9,170 bases of DNA from an uncultured Pseudomonadota bacterium (GTDB lineage: Bacteria > SAR324 > NAC60-12): the NCBI GenBank assembly GCA_913056375.1, contig CAJXNF010000083.1, forward strand, positions 1-9,170. Direction: 5' to 3'. The stretch's first letter is position 1, and each line of letters opens with the position of its first letter. Made by a program: the position numbers and the translations under genes. A model generated the notes under the pieces. That model was given only the letters and a program-made list of their open reading frames with translations. It was not told the origin of the DNA and made no database searches. Below, piece after piece: positions 1 through 6,345 of the stretch.

Positions 1-406
1 CACGTCCTTCACGATAGAGTTGAGCCAGCCGCACACGGTTCACCAAGCCGAGGCGCAGACCAGGATACTGGAACTGCAAGCGTGGAAGACGTCGCCAATC
101 GGCCAGAGCAGTCAGCGCCAGCCAGGGAATGCCCTCATTACCCACTAGCAGCAACAGGGATTCATGAAAGAGTGCTTCCTGCTCGCTCCGAGGGAGAGAC
201 CACAGCTGGTCAACCTCCCTGGGCAACAGGGGCAACTGATATCGACGAGCCAGGCGCTCCAGGACCACATCTTCCAACGTGGGGTGCTCCTTGAGAACCC
301 GCTGTAGCCGAGAAAAATCAGCTAGCGATTCTTCTGCATCTTCCAGCTGGTAAACCAAGTCTCTGGGCAGTACTCCCTCCTGGCGCAACCACTTGAGCAA
401 CTGCAT
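1..406 (-). CDS. Partial gene, possible GspE/PilB-type secretion or pilus ATPase, N-terminal region
   Basis: The open frame starts at an ATG (complement of 404-406), preceded by a good ribosome binding site (TAGGAG, 8 nt upstream), and runs off the left edge after 135 codons. The protein begins MQLLKWLRQEGVLPRD. It is soluble-looking and rich in Leu, Arg and Glu, with no signal peptide or membrane segment. The stretch around residues 45-62 (LEDVVLERLARRYQLPLL) followed by a segment ending LVNRVRLAQLYREG resembles the N-terminal domain of type II secretion/type IV pilus ATPases, which precedes the Walker-containing domain. Here that domain would lie outside the window. The family call is from pattern resemblance only, because no catalytic motif is visible. 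The gene is divergent from the adenosyltransferase operon, with 120 bp between the two starts. The existence of the gene is much more certain than its function. Confidence 0.6.
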   Translation of the reverse strand, partial: MQLLKWLRQEGVLPRDLVYQLEDAEESLADFSRLQRVLKEHPTLEDVVLERLARRYQLPLLPREVDQLWSLPRSEQEALFHESLLLLVGNEGIPWLALTALADWRRLPRLQFQYPGLRLGLVNRVRLAQLYREGR

Positions 407-435
407 TCAGCGGCTCCTACGTATGCTGTGAGCCT

Positions 436-447
436 TCGAGATCTCGA
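436..447. promoter_or_regulatory. Perfect 12-bp palindrome in divergent intergenic region (candidate operator)
   Basis: TCGAGATCTCGA is a perfect inverted repeat. It lies in the 120-bp gap between the leftward gene starting at 406 and the rightward adenosyltransferase gene starting at 527. Such a position could serve both genes. No convincing -35/-10 pair was found beside it on either strand, so operator function is only a suggestion, and a 12-bp palindrome can occur by chance. Confidence 0.25.
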
Positions 448-526
448 TGAAAAAGATTTCGCTTTGTCTGGATTCCGTTACCATGGTTTCTCTTCAAAAA
501 TCCCAACTCAACAGGAGTATTGCTCG

Positions 527-1141
527 ATGGTTCGCATCACAAAAGTCTACACCCGTACCGGAGACACTGGCGAGACCGGACTCGTTGGCGGAACCCGTCT
601 ACCCAAAGATCACCCTCGAATCGAAGGTTTTGGCACTGTCGACGAACTGAACAGCTGCTTGGGGTTAGTTCGCAGTTTCAATGCTCAAAAGCCACAATCC
701 GAGCGTCGAGACAAGCTCGAGCTGATCCTACAGGCAATCCAACAGAAGCTCTTCGACATGGGTTCCGAACTGGCCACACTGCCAGGTGACGAGTACCCCG
801 GACAGATCAAGCTGGAGGAAGCCGATGCCGCTTGGCTGGAAGAAGTGATTGATGCGATGAACACCGAACTGGAACCCTTGAAGAGCTTTATCCTGCCGGG
901 AGGAACACCACTCAATGCCTTCCTGCATCAGTCTCGCACCACTTGTCGTCGGGCAGAGCGTGCGGTCCTGCGTCTACACCGAGTTGAACCCATCAATCCA
1001 GCAATTCTGAAGTATCTCAACCGCCTCTCTGATGCCTTGTTCGTCTTTGGTCGCTGGGTCACAGCCAAGCTGGATGAAACCGAACTGCTCTGGCAACCTG
1101 GCAGCACTCGCCCTGACTGGCGTTGGTCAACTAACGACTGA
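527..1141 (+). CDS. pduO: PduO-type cob(I)alamin adenosyltransferase (corrinoid adenosyltransferase)
   Basis: This 204-residue cytoplasmic enzyme transfers the adenosyl group of ATP to cob(I)alamin, giving adenosylcobalamin. The family works as a trimer and is usually about 190 residues long. Family motifs are all visible: the N-terminal ATP-binding loop TRTGDTGETGL (residues 9-19), GTVDELN (36-42), the RTTCRRAERAV motif (137-147) whose Arg and Glu belong to the ATP site, and LNRLSDALFVFGR (164-176). The start at 527 is chosen because an AGGAG sits 10 nt upstream and homology begins at MVRITKVYTRTG. The frame is open back to a GTG at 428, but that would add 33 residues with no family resemblance. 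It is the first gene of an apparent operon, with the DUF2851 gene starting 15 nt after its stop. No adenosylcobalamin-dependent enzyme is encoded nearby to show the use of the cofactor. Confidence 0.93.
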   Translation: MVRITKVYTRTGDTGETGLVGGTRLPKDHPRIEGFGTVDELNSCLGLVRSFNAQKPQSERRDKLELILQAIQQKLFDMGSELATLPGDEYPGQIKLEEADAAWLEEVIDAMNTELEPLKSFILPGGTPLNAFLHQSRTTCRRAERAVLRLHRVEPINPAILKYLNRLSDALFVFGRWVTAKLDETELLWQPGSTRPDWRWSTND

Positions 1142-1156
1142 AGCCACCTTCTGACC

Positions 1157-2572
1157 ATGCCGGAAAAGCATCCTCCTGAACAACTGCTACAGGCGCTCTG
1201 GTGTCTGCCTGTTGCCACGGAGTTTCAGACCACAACCGGCGAACAGTTGCGAGTCGAGTTTCCTGGTTGGCTCAATTCCGGAGCTGGTCCGGATTTTCTG
1301 GAAGCTCGGCTCTGTCTAGGCGATCAACAGCTTTATGGTGCTGTCGAATTCCACACCCACACTCGGCTCTGGCAGGCACATGGACACCCCGACGATCCAG
1401 CCTACCAGCAGGTGATCCTGCACGTGGTGCTCTATCACGACCCTCGGCTTCCTCCATTGGTTCGTGAAGACGGACAGACGATCCCAGTTGTTGAACTGGC
1501 CACCCAATTGCCGGAAAAGTGGGAGCAACTTGTACCTGATGGTGCTGCACTGCTCAAAGAGTACGAGCGCTTGCCCGGACACTGTGGCAGCTTATTGCCT
1601 GAAATTGGACAGCAACGTCTGCGCCTGCTTTTGCAGGAGGCCACCGAGCAACGCCTACAACAAAAGATGCTGCCCATTCAACAGGCCTGGAACACCGCAG
1701 AACCGGAGGAACTGCTGCACCGCGCTTTGTTTGCTGCACTGGGAGCCCCCAACTGGAGCGCCCCCTTTGCCGAGTTGTCACAGCGCCTGCCTTGGTCGGC
1801 TCTACAATCGTGGCTACGTCAACCTCCCCGCAGTGCTCGTGCTGAATTGCTGGCTCGCTGGTTTGGACTGTGTGGATTGCTTCCAGAGACCCCACCAAAT
1901 GCTGCAGATCTGCATCGAGAACACGCCCACTGGCGCCAGATCTGGGAACGTTTGGAGAATACCGATCGCTTGAGCGCTCCACGTCGAGAGGGTCGACGTC
2001 CCCAAGGACGCCCGGAACGCCTGCTCGTTGGTTGGTTTCATCACCTTCAGCGAGTTACACCACTCGGATTGTTGCGTTTCTGGCTACAACAACTGAAAAC
2101 GCTGGAGCCATTGGCCACCACGGACACGTTACGACAGACCCTACTGCAGCTAAGTGATCAGGCCTTTCATACCCCAGACTGGGAACCTTGGCGCAAGCAT
2201 GCTGGCTTTGCGCAGACAGCGATCTTGCCCGATCAGCAGCTGCTAGGAGAACAGCGCCAGGTGCTGCTCTGGGTCAACGGTTTGCTTCCCTTTTTCCTGG
2301 CCTATGCTCGACAGCACCAGGAACCAGAACTGGAGTCCCTGCTCTATCGTCTGTTATTGGTGTTGCCTCCGGAGCCAGAAAATCGGCACACGCGCTTCCT
2401 GCGTCAGCGTCTCTTTGCCTTGGAAGCCCCCACCTTCCCTCTGAGCAACTGCTCGATGCAACAAGGAATGCTGCAGCTTGCCAAGGACTTTTGCCACAAC
2501 TTCCACCAGGGTTGCCACCGCTGTGAGTTGGTCACTCTGCTGCAGGAAGGAACTTCACAACCACTACCCTGA
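1157..2572 (+). CDS. DUF2851 family protein, function unknown
   Basis: This 471-residue protein shows the hallmarks of the DUF2851 family. Near the N terminus are an LLQALW segment, LRVEFPGWLNSGAGPDFLEA (residues 31-50), a GAVEFHTHTRLWQAHGH segment (61-77) and YQQVILHVVLYHD (83-95). The C terminus has the family's cysteine-rich end, with FC, GCHRC and a preceding MLQLAKDF. The conserved His/Glu/Asp cluster of residues 45-95 (PDF, VEFH, HGH, ILHV) could suggest a metal-dependent active site such as a nuclease-like fold, but this is inference and no reaction is known to me. There is no signal peptide or membrane segment. The middle third (about 150-400) is a Leu/Gln/Arg-rich, probably helical region. 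It lies between the adenosyltransferase gene (15 nt gap) and the phosphatase gene (6 nt gap). It has no clear Shine-Dalgarno, so its translation may depend on its upstream neighbour. Confidence 0.88.
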   Translation: MPEKHPPEQLLQALWCLPVATEFQTTTGEQLRVEFPGWLNSGAGPDFLEARLCLGDQQLYGAVEFHTHTRLWQAHGHPDDPAYQQVILHVVLYHDPRLPPLVREDGQTIPVVELATQLPEKWEQLVPDGAALLKEYERLPGHCGSLLPEIGQQRLRLLLQEATEQRLQQKMLPIQQAWNTAEPEELLHRALFAALGAPNWSAPFAELSQRLPWSALQSWLRQPPRSARAELLARWFGLCGLLPETPPNAADLHREHAHWRQIWERLENTDRLSAPRREGRRPQGRPERLLVGWFHHLQRVTPLGLLRFWLQQLKTLEPLATTDTLRQTLLQLSDQAFHTPDWEPWRKHAGFAQTAILPDQQLLGEQRQVLLWVNGLLPFFLAYARQHQEPELESLLYRLLLVLPPEPENRHTRFLRQRLFALEAPTFPLSNCSMQQGMLQLAKDFCHNFHQGCHRCELVTLLQEGTSQPLP

Positions 2573-2578
2573 GATCGC

Positions 2579-3382
2579 ATGTCGGACTGGAAGGAAATCG
2601 CTCAATTCGCCCAGGAAATCGCTCGTGAAGCGGGACACCTGATTCGTCAGGAACGTGAACAGCAAACTGTTTCACTCAACTACAAGACCCATCAGGAGTT
2701 GGTCACTTCGGCAGACCTGAAATCAGACCAACTGATCCGCAGTCGCATTCAACAACGCTTTCCAGAACACCAGATTCTCTCGGAAGAGCTGGCGCCCGAT
2801 TACTCTTCACCGGAGTTGCTGCAGAGCCAATTGTGGATCATCGATCCAATTGATGGAACCGTCAACTACGCCCGTAATCACCAGATGTGCGCGGTCTCCA
2901 TCGCTTACGCAGAAGCAGGTCAGGTACGGGTCGGGGCCGTCTACTGTCCCTTCCTCGAAGAACTCTTTCATGTTATCCAGGGGGAAGGTTCCTATCTCAA
3001 CGAACAGCGACTGCAGATCACTACGCAGACAGAGTTGCGGGGTGCCTTGATCGGTACCGGTTTTCCCTACAATCGAGAGGAGCGACCTAAGCTGATTCCA
3101 AAGTTTCAGAAGATGCTGGAGAGTTGTGGCGACATCCGCCGGATCGGGGCAGCCTCTCTGGATATCTGTTGGATTGCGGCAGGACGGATGGATGGATTTT
3201 TTGAGACGCTCAGTCCCTGGGATTTTGCGGCAGCCCAGCTGGTTGTTCGGGAAGCTGGTGGGAAGATCGGCCACATCGGCGAGGTGCCCCCGGGCGTTCC
3301 ACCAGAACTCTATGGTCTGGATCTGATCGTTGGGGCACCTGCGATCTTTGACGAGATGCAACAGGTGTTGCGCTCTGCCTGA
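2579..3382 (+). CDS. suhB: Inositol monophosphatase family protein (SuhB-like)
   Basis: A 267-residue Mg2+-dependent sugar-phosphate phosphatase of the inositol monophosphatase superfamily, of normal length for the family. Metal ligands are in place: Glu70 in ILSEEL, Asp89 and Asp92 in WIIDPIDGTVNYA (residues 86-98), and Asp215 in LSPWDFAAAQLV (211-222). The preceding GAASLDICWIAAGRMDGFFE segment (190-209) is the second family signature. Family members act on myo-inositol phosphates, but related enzymes dephosphorylate fructose-1,6-bisphosphate, PAP or histidinol phosphate, so the substrate cannot be read from sequence. SuhB of E. coli also has a role in rRNA transcription, and nothing here tests that. 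The ATG follows the DUF2851 stop by 6 nt with only a weak ribosome binding site, pointing to co-transcription and coupling. The TGA stop abuts the stop of the convergent lpxC fusion gene. Confidence 0.92.
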   Translation: MSDWKEIAQFAQEIAREAGHLIRQEREQQTVSLNYKTHQELVTSADLKSDQLIRSRIQQRFPEHQILSEELAPDYSSPELLQSQLWIIDPIDGTVNYARNHQMCAVSIAYAEAGQVRVGAVYCPFLEELFHVIQGEGSYLNEQRLQITTQTELRGALIGTGFPYNREERPKLIPKFQKMLESCGDIRRIGAASLDICWIAAGRMDGFFETLSPWDFAAAQLVVREAGGKIGHIGEVPPGVPPELYGLDLIVGAPAIFDEMQQVLRSA

Positions 3383-3388
3383 TCAGGC
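3377..3388. other. Palindrome containing the abutting stop codons of two convergent genes
   Basis: GCCTGATCAGGC is a perfect 12-bp palindrome. Its central TGATCA is made of the TGA stop of the phosphatase gene on the plus strand (3380-3382) and the TGA stop of the lpxC fusion on the minus strand (3383-3385). There is no intergenic DNA between the genes and no T-tract, so this is not a normal intrinsic terminator. Transcripts from the two sides probably overlap. Confidence 0.6.
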
Positions 3389-4696
3389 GAAGCAGCTGTA
3401 CATCTTCTGAACCAGCGCCTGGTTGTAACCATGAGAGGTCATGTTGGCCACCACCCGACCACGCAGTGGATAGCCCAGCAGGAACAGGTCACCAATCAGA
3501 TCAAGGATCTTGTGTCGGACAAACTCATCCGTAAAGCGTAGTTCGGTGTTGATCACCTTGCCGTCATAGATGATGATGTGCGAGTTGAGATAGCCGCTAC
3601 CGACCTTGCCCATCTTCTGAGCCATGTCGATGTTCTGAAAGGTGTTGAAGGAGCGGGCTGGCGCAATTTCATTCAGGAAGGAATCCTGCTCTGCGTTGAA
3701 GGTCAGTTGTTGTTCCAGGATCGGTGGTGGGTAGTTGACCCGCATCGTCACTTCGAAACCATCATAGGGTTCCACGTAGAGATACTTCTGGTCCGGGTCT
3801 TCTTCACCGATGCTGAGTTTTTCGCAAATCACCGCTTCTGTCACCTCGGCGTCCTGATCCACGGTTCCGGCTTCGTCAAGCAATCGGGCAAAATCGAGAG
3901 CCGAGCCATCCACATTTGGGATCTCCTCGTCGGCCTTGATCAACACGTTGTCCAGCCCAGCCATCGACAAAGCAGCCATCAGGTGCTCCACCGTGCGGAC
4001 ACGTCGATTCTCCCGGGCCAGCACCGTAGAGTTGGCGGTAAAACTCTGCTGGCTCTGTGCATGCTGGTAATCTTCCAGGCTGGTGATCCGGCCAGGAATG
4101 GAGATGCCGTCGAGGGTTTGAAACTGAATCCCACTGTTAGGAGGAGCTGGACTGAGAATGATGCCCGTGTTGCGACCACTGAGCAGACCCGTGCCATTGA
4201 GGACCACGTTGTCGCCAAGAGTACACTGGGGACGTCCAGACTTGCGCAGCTCTACGGATTGCCGATTGGTTGCGGGCTGGTAGGGTGCTGTCTCGATCCG
4301 GGTGTCGGAAGGCAGAATCGCTTCCTCGTCTGGTTGAGTCGCTCGCAAGGCACCGGTGATCTTGTCCAACAACACATCCAGGTGCAGTGGCTTTTCCAGA
4401 AAGTCTCGGGCTCCCAGCTTGATCGCGCTGACAGCCGCTTCAATCCCGGCGTGTCCACTCATCATGATCACGGGCAGCTCGGGCTGTTCGTTGCGCAGAT
4501 TCTTAAGGATCGCCATGCCGTCTTCGCCAGGAAGCCAGATGTCGAGTAGCACCAAGGACATTGGCTGCTCTTTCAGAGCGTCGTAAAATTCCTGCGCATG
4601 CGCACAGCAGCGTACCGGATAGCCCTCATCTTCAAGTACGGCGGCCAGACTACTACGAATCGCCGGTTCATCATCAACGACCACGATTGGATTCAT
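3383..4696 (-). CDS. lpxC: Fusion of NtrX-like response-regulator receiver domain and LpxC (UDP-3-O-acyl-GlcNAc deacetylase)
   Basis: A 437-residue two-domain protein. Residues 1-120 form a complete receiver domain: acidic pocket Asp8/Asp9, phosphoacceptor Asp52 in LLDIWLPGEDG, Ser80 in IMMSGH, and Lys102 in LEKPLH. The wording matches NtrX/NtrC-type receivers. A linker (about 121-156) leads to a full LpxC domain (157-437), the zinc deacetylase that commits UDP-acyl-GlcNAc to lipid A synthesis in the cytoplasm. Zinc ligands are His238 (TVEH), His395 and Asp399 (FVRHKILD). Catalytic Glu237, Lys396, Asp403 and His422 are present. Oddities: the usual GLHSG/GLHTG motif reads GLLSG (Leu172), ARTF reads ARSF (Ser349), and the chain stops about 12 residues after His422, without the C-terminal tail of E. 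coli LpxC. The ATG at 4696 is chosen because the receiver fold begins there and CAGGAG lies 5 nt upstream. The frame is open to 4807, but that extension has no family match. There is no frameshift or stop between the domains. Confidence 0.93.
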   Translation of the reverse strand: MNPIVVVDDEPAIRSSLAAVLEDEGYPVRCCAHAQEFYDALKEQPMSLVLLDIWLPGEDGMAILKNLRNEQPELPVIMMSGHAGIEAAVSAIKLGARDFLEKPLHLDVLLDKITGALRATQPDEEAILPSDTRIETAPYQPATNRQSVELRKSGRPQCTLGDNVVLNGTGLLSGRNTGIILSPAPPNSGIQFQTLDGISIPGRITSLEDYQHAQSQQSFTANSTVLARENRRVRTVEHLMAALSMAGLDNVLIKADEEIPNVDGSALDFARLLDEAGTVDQDAEVTEAVICEKLSIGEEDPDQKYLYVEPYDGFEVTMRVNYPPPILEQQLTFNAEQDSFLNEIAPARSFNTFQNIDMAQKMGKVGSGYLNSHIIIYDGKVINTELRFTDEFVRHKILDLIGDLFLLGYPLRGRVVANMTSHGYNQALVQKMYSCFA

Positions 4697-4753
4697 GCGA
4701 CTCCTGCAGGAAAGGATAACAAGGCGGATGGAATTGTCGGCTAGTGTGCACTC

Positions 4754-4784
4754 ATCATACCGAGCTTTGGCAGAAATAGGGCAA
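4754..4784 (-). promoter_or_regulatory. Possible promoter for the receiver-lpxC gene
   Basis: Read on the minus strand, TTGCCC (complement of 4779-4784) is followed after 19 nt by TATGAT (complement of 4754-4759), a good -10 hexamer. This would give a leader of about 50 nt before the ATG at 4696. The spacing is longer than the optimal 17 nt and the -35 is only fair, so this is a weak prediction. The 129-bp region between lpxC and livG starts must also hold the livG promoter, for which no clear hexamers were found. Confidence 0.3.
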
Positions 4785-4825
4785 GAAAATCTGCAAATCT
4801 TGACCATTTGCTGGAATCACCCCCC

Positions 4826-5638
4826 ATGAGCGAGAACTACGCTTCACCAGACTCCACCTTGCTCCAAGTGGATCAACTGACACTTGAATTTGGTGGATTG
4901 CGTGCACTGGATCACCTGAGCTTTCAGGTCCAATCCCAAGAAATTCTGGCGCTGATTGGTCCCAACGGTGCTGGCAAGACCACCTGCTTTCAGTGCATAA
5001 CGGGCTTTCTTCCTCCAAAGCTTGGGGAAATACACCTGCATCCTCCCCATCATCAAACACAACAGCTGAATGGCCTCAAACCCTACCAGATCGCTCAGCT
5101 GGGTGTCGCTCGTACCTTTCAGAGCATCCGCCTATACGAAAAACAGAGTGTGCTGGAGAACGTGATGATGGGGCGTCAGATCCGCACCAAAACTAGTATG
5201 TTGGGTGTGCTCCTGCGAGATCGACGCACCCGCGCAGCAGAACAGCAGATTCGTGAGGATTCCTTTCAACTGCTAAAGCGTATGGAACTGGAGCAGTATG
5301 CTCAGGCAACTGCAGACAGCCTACCCTATGCAGCCCAACGGCGTTTGGAGATTGCTCGGGCGCTGGCTACCGAGCCCTTTCTATTATTGCTTGATGAACC
5401 AGCAGCTGGTTTGAATCGGCAGGAGACAGAAGCACTGGACGAGCTGCTGGTAGAGCTTCGGAAAGAATTTCAGCTGACGATCCTGCTGATCGAGCATGAC
5501 ATGCAGCTGGTGATGAAGATTTCAGACCGAATCATCGTGCTGGACCATGGACGCAAGATCGCAGAAGGTCCACCGCAGGAGGTTCGCCAGCACCCTGAGG
5601 TGATTCGAGCTTATCTTGGGGAACAGGCCATCTCATGA
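4826..5638 (+). CDS. livG: Branched-chain amino acid ABC transporter ATP-binding protein LivG
   Basis: This 270-residue cytoplasmic ATPase would power uptake of branched-chain or related amino acids by a HAAT-family ABC transporter. Visible motifs are Walker A GPNGAGKTT (residues 45-53), the Q-loop Gln99 in GVARTFQSIRLYEKQSVLENV, Walker B LLLLDEP with catalytic Glu191, the D-loop region AAGLNRQET and the H-loop His224 in LIEHDMQLVM. The C-terminal IRAYLGE is typical of LivG. The signature motif is unusual: E. coli LivG has LPYGQQRRLEIAR, while this one has LPYAAQRRLEIAR (from residue 166), losing the otherwise nearly invariant glycine. The ATG at 4826 is preferred to an in-frame TTG at 4808, although its ribosome binding site is weak (TGGA, far upstream). 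It overlaps livF by 4 nt (ATGA) and is divergent from the lpxC fusion. Confidence 0.93.
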   Translation: MSENYASPDSTLLQVDQLTLEFGGLRALDHLSFQVQSQEILALIGPNGAGKTTCFQCITGFLPPKLGEIHLHPPHHQTQQLNGLKPYQIAQLGVARTFQSIRLYEKQSVLENVMMGRQIRTKTSMLGVLLRDRRTRAAEQQIREDSFQLLKRMELEQYAQATADSLPYAAQRRLEIARALATEPFLLLLDEPAAGLNRQETEALDELLVELRKEFQLTILLIEHDMQLVMKISDRIIVLDHGRKIAEGPPQEVRQHPEVIRAYLGEQAIS

Positions 5639-6345
5639 TGCTGGATCTACGCAACTTGGTGAGTGCTTATGGCAACATCCTCGCTCTGCAGGGCGTCTCT
5701 CTTCATGTGAAACCGAGTGAGATCGTGACCATCCTGGGCAGCAATGGCGCTGGCAAAACCACCCTGTTGATGGCCATCGCCGGGCTGGTGCCTCCCCACC
5801 AGGGAGAAGTTCTGTGGGAAGGAAGACCAATTCAGCAACTGACTCCAGATCAGATCAAAGCGCTGGGCATTGGGCTGGTTCCTGAAGGACGACGTATCTT
5901 CCCAGAATTCACCGTGCTGGAAAATCTGCGAATGGGAGCCTACCTGCGTCGCGATCAGGAACACATCCGAGAGGATTTGGAGCGAATGATGGAGCTCTTT
6001 CCGATTCTGCACCAACGACAGTCACAGCTCGGAGGAACCCTCAGCGGTGGTGAGCAACAAATGCTGGCGATCGCTCGGGCCCTGATGGGACACCCCCGAC
6101 TGCTGCTGCTTGATGAACCATCTCTCGGACTAGCCCCGATGATTGTCCAGCAAATCTTTGAGATCCTGCGTCAAATCCACCAGCAACAACAAACGACCAT
6201 CCTGCTGGTCGAGCAGAACGCCCACCTGGCTCTCCAACTCGCAGATCGAGGCTATCTCCTAGAAAATGGCAAAATTCAATTGACCGATACAGCGGCAAAC
6301 TTGCTGGATAATGAGGCTGTTCAGCGGGTCTATCTTGGTGGGTGA
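5635..6345 (+). CDS. livF: Branched-chain amino acid ABC transporter ATP-binding protein LivF
   Basis: This 236-residue protein is the second ATPase of the HAAT transporter, almost the same length as E. coli LivF (237). Motifs: Walker A GSNGAGKTT (residues 35-43), the family segment LVPEGRRIFPEFTVLENLRMG (81-101), canonical signature LSGGEQ (136-141), Walker B LLLLDEPSLGLAP with Glu161, and LVEQN, where Gln194 takes the H-loop place as is usual in LivF. The end NEAVQRVYLGG is diagnostic. The start overlaps the livG stop in ATGATG, so either the ATG at 5635 (4-nt overlap) or 5638 may be used. Both imply coupled translation and probably a LivG-LivF heterodimer. The permease genes livH/livM and the periplasmic binding protein gene, usually adjacent, are not downstream, since 335 bp of non-coding DNA follows. 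They must lie elsewhere or be absent. Confidence 0.94.
   Translation: MMLDLRNLVSAYGNILALQGVSLHVKPSEIVTILGSNGAGKTTLLMAIAGLVPPHQGEVLWEGRPIQQLTPDQIKALGIGLVPEGRRIFPEFTVLENLRMGAYLRRDQEHIREDLERMMELFPILHQRQSQLGGTLSGGEQQMLAIARALMGHPRLLLLDEPSLGLAPMIVQQIFEILRQIHQQQQTTILLVEQNAHLALQLADRGYLLENGKIQLTDTAANLLDNEAVQRVYLGG

Noticed and set aside
428..526. Extended GTG start for the adenosyltransferase
   Set aside because: The extra 33 residues resemble nothing in the family, and the ATG at 527 has a good AGGAG ribosome binding site and matches the usual N terminus.
1554..1982. Minus-strand open frame of 142 codons inside the DUF2851 gene
   Set aside because: It is antisense to a well-supported gene, its translation is low in recognisable motifs, and it has no start signal.
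2807..3361. Minus-strand open frame of 184 codons inside the phosphatase gene
   Set aside because: It is the shadow of a gene whose catalytic motifs are intact on the plus strand, and its own translation matches no family.
3578..4549. Plus-strand open frame of 323 codons opposite the lpxC fusion
   Set aside because: It lies wholly antisense to a gene with two clearly recognisable domains, its translation shows no family resemblance, and no ribosome binding site precedes it. It is a by-product of the codon use of the real gene.
4697..4807. Upstream extension of the receiver-LpxC protein
   Set aside because: The extension has no receiver-fold content. The ATG at 4696 begins exactly at the first beta strand and has AGGAG 5 nt upstream.
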